Shown piece by piece: positions 18,595-29,258 of a DNA stretch of 64,000 nt. Below the pieces are notes generated by a model. It had not been told where the DNA came from, searched no databases, and worked only from the letters and a program-made list of their open reading frames with translations. Made by a program: the position numbers and the translations under genes. The DNA lies in assembly GCF_000425805.1 (NCBI RefSeq), contig NZ_AUED01000004.1:248001-312000 (forward strand), written 5' to 3'. Source of the DNA: Pseudomonas vranovensis DSM 16006 (GTDB lineage Bacteria; Pseudomonadota; Gammaproteobacteria; Pseudomonadales; Pseudomonadaceae). Positions within the stretch are counted from its first letter, which is position 1, and every line of letters starts with the position of its first letter.

Positions 18595-19265
18595 TCGCGG
18601 GCCTCTAGCACGTAGCCGACGCCGCGCAGGGTATGGATCAGCTTGTCGTCGAACGGGTCGTCGATCTTGGCGCGCAAGCGACGGATCGAGACTTCCACTA
18701 CGTTGGTGTCGCAATCGAAGTTCATGTCCCATACCAGCGAAATGATCTGAGTGCGCGACAGCACTTCGCCGCTCTGGCGCATCAGCAGATGCAGCAGGGC
18801 GAACTCCTTGGCGGTCAGGTCGATGCGCTGGCCGCTGCGGTAGGCGCGATGACGACCCGGGTCCAGTTCAAGGTCGGCGACCTTCAGGGTGCTCGGCTGC
18901 AGCGCCTGGTCGTTGCGGCGCAGCAGGCTGCGGATACGGGCGAGCAACTCGGGAAATTCGAACGGTTTGAGCAGATAGTCGTCAGCGCCCAGGTCAAGGC
19001 CCTTGACCCGGTCCGACAGCCTGCCATGGGCCGTGAGCATCATGATGCGCGTGCTGGAGTCGGCACGCAGGCGTTGCAGAACAGTCCAGCCGTCGAGCTC
19101 GGGCAGGTTGACGTCAAGAATGATCAGGTCGTATGCCTGCTGGCGGGCCAGGTGCAGGCCGTCGGCCCCGGTGTGGGCGCAATCGACGATGTAACCGTTT
19201 TCGCTCAGTCCCTGTTGCAGGTAGTCGGCGGTACGAAGCTCGTCCTCGATGATCAGTAAACGCAT
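18591..19265 (-). CDS. czcR: Heavy-metal response regulator (CzcR type)
   Basis: A 224-residue OmpR-family regulator: receiver domain with E7/D8, phosphoacceptor D51 ([14 protein letters not shown]) and Lys in DYLLKPFEF, then a winged-helix domain with [15 protein letters not shown] and LRGVGYVLE. It belongs to the CzcR/CopR/CusR group. It is co-transcribed with the kinase gene and divergent from czcC across 204 bp. It probably binds the 20-bp motif found upstream of czcC, the OprD porin gene and the small exported protein gene. Confidence 0.82.
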   Translation of the reverse strand: MRLLIIEDELRTADYLQQGLSENGYIVDCAHTGADGLHLARQQAYDLIILDVNLPELDGWTVLQRLRADSSTRIMMLTAHGRLSDRVKGLDLGADDYLLKPFEFPELLARIRSLLRRNDQALQPSTLKVADLELDPGRHRAYRSGQRIDLTAKEFALLHLLMRQSGEVLSRTQIISLVWDMNFDCDTNVVEVSIRRLRAKIDDPFDDKLIHTLRGVGYVLEARE

Positions 19266-19393
19266 GGGATGACTCGGTGGTGTAAAAGGCGGTGATTCTC
19301 AACCCTGAAGCAGCTGTAAGGTCAAGGGCTGAAAAGGCGTCGAGCGGCGGATACTAAGTCATCTGTCTGGCATCGTTGGCTGGATAACAGATT

Positions 19394-19413
19394 TGTAATT
19401 TTCGAGTCATCTT
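19394..19413 (+). promoter_or_regulatory. Shared czc-island promoter motif, copy A (czcC)
   Basis: TGTAATTTTCGAGTCATCTT lies 76 bp before the czcC start. It shares TGTAAT-N7-TCAYCTT with copies at 25202 and 26648. It also overlaps a dyad TAACA-GATT-TGTAA (19385-19398), reminiscent of CopR-type boxes. It is the likely CzcR site for czcCBA. Confidence 0.65.
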
Positions 19414-19469
19414 GGGGATAAACCCCGATTACTACAGTGCGGGCTCCGAAAAAGGCGCAGGAGCCTGCC

Positions 19470-20729
19470 ATGCTTTTCTCCCTGGACCGGCCCGGCGCAG
19501 GCCGCGGCCGCATGCTGCTGGTGCTGGTGCTGCTGGCCTTGCCCTCGCTGGCACTGGCGTCGCCCCAAGACAACGTAATGACCCTCGACTATGCCCTGCA
19601 GACGGCCCAGGCCAACAACCCTGAGCTGGCGGCGGCGCGTTGGGAAATCGACATTGCCGAAGGCCAGCGGCGCCAGGCCGGTGTGCTCCCCAACCCGGAG
19701 GTGGGGTGGGAGATGGAAGACACCCGCAACGGCTCGCAGACCACCACCGTCAGTGTCAGCCAGTTGTTCGAGCTGGGCGGCAAGCGCGGTGCACGCCTGA
19801 ACGTGGCTGGTCGGGACGCCGAACTCGCAGCACTTGAACTTGAACGCCAGCGCAATGTGCTGCGAGCCGAGGTGATCGGTGCATTCCAGGCCGCCGTGCA
19901 GGCTCAGGAAGGCCTGCAGCTGGCCGAGCAATCCCTGCAACTGAGCGAGCGCGGCCTGCAAGTGGTGCAGGGGCGGGTCAAGGCCGGCAGCGCTTCGCCG
20001 GTGGAGGCCACCCGTGCCCAGGTGCAGGTGTCTGAAATCCGCTTGGAAAAAGCCCGTGCCGAACAGACGCTGACCGTCGCCTACCAGCAATTGGCCACCG
20101 TCACGGGCGCGCCGATGGCCCGCTTCAGCCGGGTCGAAGGCCTGGATGACAACGACGCGGTCGTGCCCGGCCGCAACCAATTGCTTGAACGCCTGGAGCA
20201 CACGCCCGACTTGCGCCTGGCCCGGCTGCAGATCGATCAGCGCGAAGCTGCGTTGGACCTGGCGCGCACGCAGCGCATCCCCGACCTGACGGTGAGTGTC
20301 GGTAGCCAGTACAGCGAAACCGACCGCGAGCGCATCAATGTGGTTGGCGTGTCGGTGCCGATTCCGCTGTTCGACCGTAACCAGGGCAACGTGCTGTCGG
20401 CCGCCCGCCGCGCCGATCAGGCCCGCGACCAGCGCAATGGCGCCGAGCTGCGCTTGCGCAGTGAAGTGATCCAGGCCCTGGCGCAGTGGGGGACAGCAGA
20501 GCAGGAAGTGCAGTCGTTCGATCGCTCGATCCTGCCTTCGGCGCAGCAGGCGCTGGACGCGGCAACCCGCGGTTTCGAACGCGGCAAGTTCGCCTTTCTG
20601 GATGTGCTCGATGCCCAGCGCACCCTGGTTGCGGCGCGCTTGCAGTACTTGCAGGCCCAGGCTCAGCGCAGTGATGCGCGGGTGCGTCTGGAGCGCATTT
20701 ATGGCGACTTGAGCCTGGCCGGTCGCTGA
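19470..20729 (+). CDS. czcC: CzcC-type outer-membrane channel of metal efflux
   Basis: A 419-residue TolC-like outer-membrane factor of a heavy-metal RND pump. A signal peptide (ending about residue 31, ALPSLALA) is followed by two OEP repeats with long helices and the beta-strand motif VVGVSVPIPLFDRNQGN. The ATG at 19470 follows CAGGAG; the longer open frame begins in the promoter motif region. It is first of czcC-czcB-czcA, divergent from the CzcR/CzcS pair. CzcC carries metal from CzcA/CzcB across the outer membrane. Confidence 0.9.
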   Translation: MLFSLDRPGAGRGRMLLVLVLLALPSLALASPQDNVMTLDYALQTAQANNPELAAARWEIDIAEGQRRQAGVLPNPEVGWEMEDTRNGSQTTTVSVSQLFELGGKRGARLNVAGRDAELAALELERQRNVLRAEVIGAFQAAVQAQEGLQLAEQSLQLSERGLQVVQGRVKAGSASPVEATRAQVQVSEIRLEKARAEQTLTVAYQQLATVTGAPMARFSRVEGLDDNDAVVPGRNQLLERLEHTPDLRLARLQIDQREAALDLARTQRIPDLTVSVGSQYSETDRERINVVGVSVPIPLFDRNQGNVLSAARRADQARDQRNGAELRLRSEVIQALAQWGTAEQEVQSFDRSILPSAQQALDAATRGFERGKFAFLDVLDAQRTLVAARLQYLQAQAQRSDARVRLERIYGDLSLAGR

Positions 20730-20787
20730 TCGCCTTTTCCCATCTTTTGATTGTTGCCGCCCGGGCGGTGAGTGCTAAGGAGTCTGC

Positions 20788-22026
20788 ATGAACAAGAAGT
20801 CCACGACGCTGCTGGTCGCAGCTTTGTTGCTGGGCCTGGGGCTGGGTGTGCTGCTGGCACGTCAGGGTGGCCCTGCGCTTGAGGCGTCAGCATCGGCCCA
20901 CGATCACGCCGAGGCTGAATCGGGCCATGCCGAAGACGAACACGGCGAGGGCGGGCATGGCGAGTCCGCAGGTGGCGAAAAGGGCCACGAGGAAGAAGAG
21001 GGCGCAATCGCCCTCAGCCAGGAGCAGATCGACCTGGCTGGCATCGAACTGGCCTCCGTCGGCCCACGGCAGTTGCAGCGCACCCTGTCGCTGCCCGGCG
21101 AGATCCGATTCGATGAAGACCGTACCGCCCATATGGTGCCCAGGGCCGCCGGGGTGGTCGAGTCGGTAGCGGTGGTGCTTGGCCAGCAGGTCAAGGCCGG
21201 CGACCTGCTGGCCGTCATCGCCAGCCCGCAGATTTCCGAACAGCGCAGCGAGTTGGCCGCCAGCCAGCGGAGGCTGGAGCTGGCGCGCAGTACCTATCAG
21301 CGCGAGAAAGACCTGTGGCAGGAAGGTATTTCTGCCGAGCAGGACTACCTGCAAGCCCGTCAGGCCCTGCAAGAGGCCGAGATTGCCCAGGCCAATGCCC
21401 GGCAGAAAATCAGCGCGCTGAGCGGCACCACGGTGCTGGCGGGCGGTAACCGCTACGAACTGCGCGCGCCGTTTGCCGGGCAGATCGTCGAGAAACACCT
21501 GGTGCCGGGCGAGGTGGTCAACGAGACCAGCGCGGCCTTTACCCTGTCCGACCTGTCGCGGGTCTGGGCAACATTTGGGGTGGCGCCACGGGACCTGGGC
21601 AAGGTGCGCAGCGGCATGCCAGTGAACATCGTCGCCAGTGAGCTGGGCGAGCAGGTCGAGGGGCGCATCAGCCATGTCGGCAGCCTGCTCGGTGAGCAGA
21701 CCCGTACGGCCAGCGTGCGCGTTACCCTCGACAACCCGCGTGGCGCCTGGCGCCCGGGCTTGTTCGTGGCGGTGCAGGTGCCGACCGAAACCTTTGCGGC
21801 TGCGCTGAGCGTGCCGGACCAGGCCATCCAGACCCTTGAAGAACAATCCACGGTGTTCGTCCGCACGGATGAAGGTTTTGTCGCCCAGCCGGTAGAACTG
21901 GGTGCCAGCGCCAATGGCTATGTCGAAGTCCGCAAGGGCTTGCAGGTCGGCCAGCAGGTCGCGGCAGCGGGCAGTTTCGTCCTCAAGTCGGAGCTGGGCA
22001 AAGCCAGCGCCGAGCACGCCCACTGA
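20788..22026 (+). CDS. czcB: CzcB-type periplasmic adaptor
   Basis: A 412-residue membrane-fusion protein of the metal RND pump. An N-terminal signal/anchor (residues 7-24) is followed by a His/Glu/Asp-rich segment (about residues 38-70), a likely metal-binding region that may hand ions to the pump. Then come lipoyl, alpha-hairpin and beta-barrel domains; the lipoyl halves show VPRAAGVVESVAVVLGQQVK and YELRAPFAGQIVEKHLVPG. AAGGAG precedes the ATG. It starts 58 bp after czcC and 18 bp before czcA. Confidence 0.92.
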   Translation: MNKKSTTLLVAALLLGLGLGVLLARQGGPALEASASAHDHAEAESGHAEDEHGEGGHGESAGGEKGHEEEEGAIALSQEQIDLAGIELASVGPRQLQRTLSLPGEIRFDEDRTAHMVPRAAGVVESVAVVLGQQVKAGDLLAVIASPQISEQRSELAASQRRLELARSTYQREKDLWQEGISAEQDYLQARQALQEAEIAQANARQKISALSGTTVLAGGNRYELRAPFAGQIVEKHLVPGEVVNETSAAFTLSDLSRVWATFGVAPRDLGKVRSGMPVNIVASELGEQVEGRISHVGSLLGEQTRTASVRVTLDNPRGAWRPGLFVAVQVPTETFAAALSVPDQAIQTLEEQSTVFVRTDEGFVAQPVELGASANGYVEVRKGLQVGQQVAAAGSFVLKSELGKASAEHAH

Positions 22027-25221
<3,195 letters not shown>

Positions 25222-25250
25222 CGGGTTATTCAGCCCTTGTCAGGATACCC

Positions 25251-25276
25251 ACGGCGGCCGCATCAGCGGCCGTCGT
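25251..25276 (+). other. GC-rich stem-loop between czcA and the porin gene
   Basis: ACGGCGGCCGC-ATCA-GCGGCCGTCGT has 11-bp arms with one mismatch and a tetraloop. No T-run follows. It could be an attenuating or RNase-protecting hairpin in the leader of the porin mRNA. Confidence 0.5.
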
Positions 25277-25307
25277 GCGTCGTACTGCCAACAATCAGGA
25301 GTTGAAG

Positions 25308-26630
25308 ATGGGGAATAAAACCACAGCCTGTGTCACCGGCATGCTGGCCTTGGCCAGTTGTACCGTCAGCCAGGCAGCCACGCAGCCCGAAGGCTTTATC
25401 GAAGACAGCAGCCTGAGCGTGCTCAGCCGCAATTTTTACTTCAATCGCGATTATCGCAAAGGCGAGCAGTCACCCACCGGCAAGGCCGGCTATGCCGAAG
25501 CCTGGGCGCAGGCATTTATCGCTCGCTTCGAATCGGGCTACACCCAGGGTACCGTCGGCTTCGGCCTGGATGCCCATGCCATGCTGGCGCTCAAGCTCGA
25601 CAGCGGTGATGGCCGCAGCGGCGGGCGCAGCTCGTTCGACATGCTCCCGGTCGACAGTGACGGCCATACGGCAAGCAACTTCAGCAAGCTGGGCGGCGCC
25701 CTCAAGGCCCGCCTGTTCGATACCCAGATCAAATACGGTGATGTCTTCCCGGCCACCCCCGTGGTCCACTTTGGCGACTCGCGGCTGTTACCGGAGAGCT
25801 TCACTGGCTGGACCGTGGAAAACGCTACCTTCGAGGGGCTGAACGTGCAGGGCGGACGCTTGCACGCGATGAGCCAGCCGCTGTCGAGCAACAACCGCGA
25901 TGGTTTCTCGACCTTCTATGCCGGCCCGGTCGACTCACCCTGGCTCGGGTATTTCGGTGGCGATTACCAGGCCACCGACAACCTGAGCCTGACCCTCTAC
26001 AGCAGTCGCCTCAAGGATGCCTGGGACCAGTACTACGCCGGCGCCAGCTACAGCTACCCGATCAGCGAAACGCTCACCGGCTTCACCAGCGCCAACTACT
26101 ACAAGGCCAGGGATGAAGGCCAGCAACTGCTAGGCGCATTCGACAACGATATCTGGAGTGTTCGCGCCGGGCTCACCTATGGCGCCCATACCCTGGCGGT
26201 GTCTCACCAGCGCAACCAGGGCGACGATGACTTCGACTACCTGCGCCAGTCCGACTCGATCTACCTGGACAACTCGATCCAGTACAGCGACTTCAACTCG
26301 CCCAAGGAGCGCTCCTGGATGCTGCGCTACGACCTGGACATGGCCGGCTACGGCGTGCCGGGGCTGACCTTCATGACTCGCTACGGACGCGGTAGCGGTA
26401 TCGACTATTCCGATGCCAACGCGGTGTACATGCGCCGTGACGCCGAGGGCAACCCGCTGGATGACCAGAAGCGCTGGGAGCGGGATATCGAGGCCAAGTA
26501 CGTGGTGCAGGGCGGTACCTTCAAGGACCTGTCACTGCGGGTACGCCAGGCCACGACGCGGGCCACGGCGTTCGAGTCGGACCTGGACGAGGTGCGCTTG
26601 ATTGTCGAGTACCCCCTGACGCTGTTGTAG
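25308..26630 (+). CDS. OprD-family outer-membrane porin
   Basis: A 440-residue porin with a signal peptide (MGNKTTACVTGMLALASCTV..., cleaved near SQA) and the OprD-family start EDSSLSVLSRNFYFNRDYR. Repeated amphipathic strands with aromatic ends run to a C-terminus of EYPLTLL. OprD-family channels take up basic amino acids, carboxylates or aromatics; which one cannot be told here. The start is the ATG at 25308 after AGGAG. It follows czcA by 101 bp and has its own copy of the shared promoter motif, so it is likely metal-regulated. In P. aeruginosa CzcRS also controls an OprD porin, negatively. Confidence 0.85.
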   Translation: MGNKTTACVTGMLALASCTVSQAATQPEGFIEDSSLSVLSRNFYFNRDYRKGEQSPTGKAGYAEAWAQAFIARFESGYTQGTVGFGLDAHAMLALKLDSGDGRSGGRSSFDMLPVDSDGHTASNFSKLGGALKARLFDTQIKYGDVFPATPVVHFGDSRLLPESFTGWTVENATFEGLNVQGGRLHAMSQPLSSNNRDGFSTFYAGPVDSPWLGYFGGDYQATDNLSLTLYSSRLKDAWDQYYAGASYSYPISETLTGFTSANYYKARDEGQQLLGAFDNDIWSVRAGLTYGAHTLAVSHQRNQGDDDFDYLRQSDSIYLDNSIQYSDFNSPKERSWMLRYDLDMAGYGVPGLTFMTRYGRGSGIDYSDANAVYMRRDAEGNPLDDQKRWERDIEAKYVVQGGTFKDLSLRVRQATTRATAFESDLDEVRLIVEYPLTLL

Positions 26631-26647
26631 AGCGTTTCTTGCAGCAC

Positions 26648-26667
26648 TGTAATGTCCGCCTCACCTT
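26648..26667 (+). promoter_or_regulatory. Shared czc-island promoter motif, copy C (small protein gene)
   Basis: TGTAATGTCCGCCTCACCTT keeps the TGTAAT-N7-TCAYCTT pattern and lies 81 bp before the start of the small exported protein, just after the porin stop. Confidence 0.58.
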
Positions 26668-26728
26668 GCCGTTAGCTTGCCCTCCGTAAGATTGAACTGT
26701 TCTGAAATTCAATCACGAGGTGAGCAAC

Positions 26729-26929
26729 ATGAGCCTGATCAAGTATGTGCTGATGGGCGTTCTGGCCCTGGGTAGCAGCGCCGCACTGGCCGAAGGCGGC
26801 GCCGAGCGCTCGAAGCAGTTCTGGGAGAACTTCCGCCTCAGCCAGGAGCAAGTCCACGGCCAGAAGGATCAGGCCGTGGCGTCATCCAAGGACCGCGAGG
26901 CGGTGCAGGAAAAGGTCGTGAAAAAGTAA
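26729..26929 (+). CDS. Small exported protein, PtrA-like N-terminus
   Basis: A 66-residue protein with a clear signal peptide (MSLIKYVLMGVLALGSSAALA) and a charged mature part of about 45 residues beginning EGGAERSKQFWENFRL and ending in VVKK. The ...AEGGAxR start after the signal resembles small pseudomonad proteins annotated with a PtrA N-terminal domain, which are metal-inducible in some species. It has no Cys or His cluster. The ATG at 26729 follows GAGGTGAGC; a GTG three codons earlier is possible. It has its own promoter motif (copy C) and terminator. It may be a periplasmic accessory of metal response; this is inferred. Confidence 0.68.
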   Translation: MSLIKYVLMGVLALGSSAALAEGGAERSKQFWENFRLSQEQVHGQKDQAVASSKDREAVQEKVVKK

Positions 26930-26978
26930 GCCCTATTCACCTTTGAAGCTCCCCGCTCCAACGGAAAAGGTGAACGTT

Positions 26979-27003
26979 GGCGCCTCTTGCGGGCGCCTTT
27001 TTT
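26979..27003 (+). terminator. Terminator after the small exported protein gene
   Basis: GGCGCC, a 7-nt loop (TCTTGCG), GGCGCC and six T (26998-27003) form an intrinsic terminator 50 bp after the stop. It abuts the end of convergent cmoB. Confidence 0.88.
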
Positions 27004-27958
27004 ATTTGCGCGCCACCAGCACTGCGCGGCGCGGTGCCGGCAGGCCCTCGATGGTGCGGCTGTGGTCGGCCGGGTCGAGGAAGTCGCTCAATGACTGGTA
27101 GCGCATCCAGTCGGTGCTGCGCTGTTCCTCGATGCTGGTGACGCTGACGTCCACACAGCGCACATCGCTGAAACCTGCACGGCGCAACCAGCGCTCCAGC
27201 GCCGGCACCGAGGGCAGGAACCAGACGTTGCGCATCTGGGCGTAACGGTCTTCAGGTACCAGTACTTGATGCTCATCACCCTCGACCACCAGGGTTTCGA
27301 GGACCAGTTCGCCACCCTTGACCAGGCAGTCCTTGAGCGCCAGCAGATGCTCGATGGGTGAACGGCGGTGGTAGAACACGCCCATGGAAAACACGGTGTC
27401 GAAGCCTTCGAGGTTGGCGGGCAGGTCCTCCAGGGCGAAGGGCAGGTGCCAGGCGGGCAATTCGGGCAGGTAGCGTTGAACGGCCTGGAACTGGCAGAAG
27501 AACAGCCAGTTGGGGTCGACACCAATCACGCTGTCGGCGCCGGCACCGAGCATGCGCCACTGGTAGTAGCCGTTGCCGCAACCGACATCCAGAATGCGCT
27601 TGCCCACGAGGTCCAGGTGCGGGGCAACCCGAGACCATTTCCAGTCCGAGCGCCATTCGGTATCGACGTGTACACCGAACAGGTCGAACGGCCCCTTGCG
27701 CCAAGGCGACAAGCCCATCAATGCCTGGCGCATGCGCTCGCGGGTGTCCGGATCGCAGTCGCAATCGAGGTTCAAGCCATTGACCAGATCGACCTGGCTG
27801 GGTATCAGGGCGGGCAGGGCATCCAGGGCGTTCTGCCAGCGTTCCAGGTCGCCGTGGCCTTTCTCCATCTTGGCGTCGAGTTGCGCTTGCAGGCCTTGCG
27901 ACCATTGCGCCAGGGGGGTGCCCGCCAGACGGCGGACCAGGGGAGACAGATCAATCAT
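27002..27958 (-). CDS. cmoB: tRNA U34 carboxymethyltransferase CmoB
   Basis: A 318-residue Rossmann-fold enzyme that transfers the carboxymethyl group of carboxy-SAM to 5-hydroxyuridine at tRNA position 34, giving cmo5U and wider wobble decoding. SAM-type motifs are [19 protein letters not shown] and [16 protein letters not shown]. It overlaps cmoA by 4 bp (cmoA is upstream), so both steps of the pathway are co-translated. Confidence 0.94.
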   Translation of the reverse strand: MIDLSPLVRRLAGTPLAQWSQGLQAQLDAKMEKGHGDLERWQNALDALPALIPSQVDLVNGLNLDCDCDPDTRERMRQALMGLSPWRKGPFDLFGVHVDTEWRSDWKWSRVAPHLDLVGKRILDVGCGNGYYQWRMLGAGADSVIGVDPNWLFFCQFQAVQRYLPELPAWHLPFALEDLPANLEGFDTVFSMGVFYHRRSPIEHLLALKDCLVKGGELVLETLVVEGDEHQVLVPEDRYAQMRNVWFLPSVPALERWLRRAGFSDVRCVDVSVTSIEEQRSTDWMRYQSLSDFLDPADHSRTIEGLPAPRRAVLVARK

Positions 27959-28698
27959 GGCAGGGCAATCAACGAGGCAAAGTTAAGGCATTGGAACCAG
28001 GGCACGACCTTGGAGAAACCGGCCGCCAGCAAACGCTCGCGGTGCTCTTCGAGGCTGTCGGGCTTCATCACGTTTTCGATGGCACTGCGTTTCTGGGCAA
28101 TCTCCAGTTCGCTGTAGCCATTGGCGCGCTTGAAGGCCACGTGCAGGTCGGTGAGCAGGCCATGCTCCTCGGTGTCATTGAAGCGCAGCTTTTCCGAAAG
28201 GATCAGCGCGCCACCGGGCAGCAGCGACTGGCGAATACGGCCGAGCAGGGCCAGGCGCTGCTCGGGGGCAATGAACTGCAGGGTGAAGTTCAAGGCCACC
28301 ACCGAGGCGGGCTGAAATTCCAGGGCGAGGATATCGCCCTCGATGACGTCTACAGGCAGCAGCTCCTGGAACATCGAGTCCTGGGCGGTGAGGTACTGGC
28401 GGCAGCGCTCGACCATGGCGGCGGAGTTGTCCACGGCAATGACCCGGCAACCGTCGCTGCGCACATGCCGGCGCAGGGCCTGGGTGACCGCGCCGAGCGA
28501 GCTGCCCAGGTCGTAGAGCGCCGTGTTCGGCTGGGCGAACTGGGCGGCGAGCACGCCGAGGTTCTCGACAATGGTCGGGTAACCGGGCACCGAGCGCTTG
28601 ATCATGTCCGGGAACACCCGCACCACATCTTCGTTGAAGGCGAAGTCGGGCACCTGGCCAAGCGGCTGGGCGAATAGGCGGTCGGGTTCTTTGCTCAC
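27955..28698 (-). CDS. cmoA: Carboxy-S-adenosyl-L-methionine synthase CmoA
   Basis: A 247-residue SAM-fold enzyme that converts SAM and prephenate to carboxy-SAM, the donor used by CmoB. Visible motifs are [31 protein letters not shown] and ALNFTLQFI. The start is a GTG at 28698 giving [18 protein letters not shown], the conserved N-terminus. It precedes cmoB with a 4-bp overlap. Confidence 0.94.
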   Translation of the reverse strand: MSKEPDRLFAQPLGQVPDFAFNEDVVRVFPDMIKRSVPGYPTIVENLGVLAAQFAQPNTALYDLGSSLGAVTQALRRHVRSDGCRVIAVDNSAAMVERCRQYLTAQDSMFQELLPVDVIEGDILALEFQPASVVALNFTLQFIAPEQRLALLGRIRQSLLPGGALILSEKLRFNDTEEHGLLTDLHVAFKRANGYSELEIAQKRSAIENVMKPDSLEEHRERLLAAGFSKVVPWFQCLNFASLIALP

Positions 28699-28784
28699 GG
28701 GGGCAATCCAGGCGTTGTACGGTAAAGGGCCGGCATTTTAGCCAAACTGGCCGATAGTTGCATGGCCTGGCTGACCAGCGCGGC

Positions 28785-29177
28785 TTACTTCACCGTGATT
28801 GCACAGTCGAAGGTCTTTACCGGATGAACTTCCGGTGCCCAGGGTTGCTGGTAGACCAGGATCAGGTGGCCTTCGCCTGCGGCCTGGGCCTGGTAGCGCC
28901 ACACCGACTGCCCGGCGCTGCCAACCACGCCGGCATCTTCCGGATGGCTGTACACCTCGGGGCCGAGACTGCGCAGGATACTGTTGGCCGGGTTCTGTAC
29001 CAGCCAGCGGTAGCCGGTGCTGGGGTTGCTGGGCAGGGTCAGGGTGAGCTGTTGGCCGGTCTGCAACTGCATCGGGCAATCAGCCTGGTCGTCCAGGGCG
29101 ATGCTGTGGCGGGGCTGCTGGGCACAGGCGGTGAGCAAGGCAAGGCTCAGGGGAACGAGAAGTCGGACGGCAGTCAT
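28785..29177 (-). CDS. icp: Chagasin-type (I42) cysteine-peptidase inhibitor, lipoprotein
   Basis: A 130-residue lipoprotein with a signal peptide and lipobox LLTAC (Cys at about residue 19). The chagasin fold is marked by LPSNPSTGYRW (the NxTGxxW loop) and a C-terminal RYQAQAAGEGHLILVYQQPW. I42 inhibitors block papain-family proteases, either self-made or from hosts and predators. It occupies the same place as P. aeruginosa icp, next to the Lon-type protease gene. The ATG at 29177 gives a compact signal peptide; an upstream start adds 11 Arg-rich residues. MliC-like inhibitors differ in motif. Confidence 0.82.
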   Translation of the reverse strand: MTAVRLLVPLSLALLTACAQQPRHSIALDDQADCPMQLQTGQQLTLTLPSNPSTGYRWLVQNPANSILRSLGPEVYSHPEDAGVVGSAGQSVWRYQAQAAGEGHLILVYQQPWAPEVHPVKTFDCAITVK

Positions 29178-29258
29178 GGTGGCTCCGGTTGGTCGACGAA
29201 GGCGCAGCATAACCGAAGAAAAGGTTGCCGGCGCGGTGCAGGCCCGCGCCGGCAGGTT

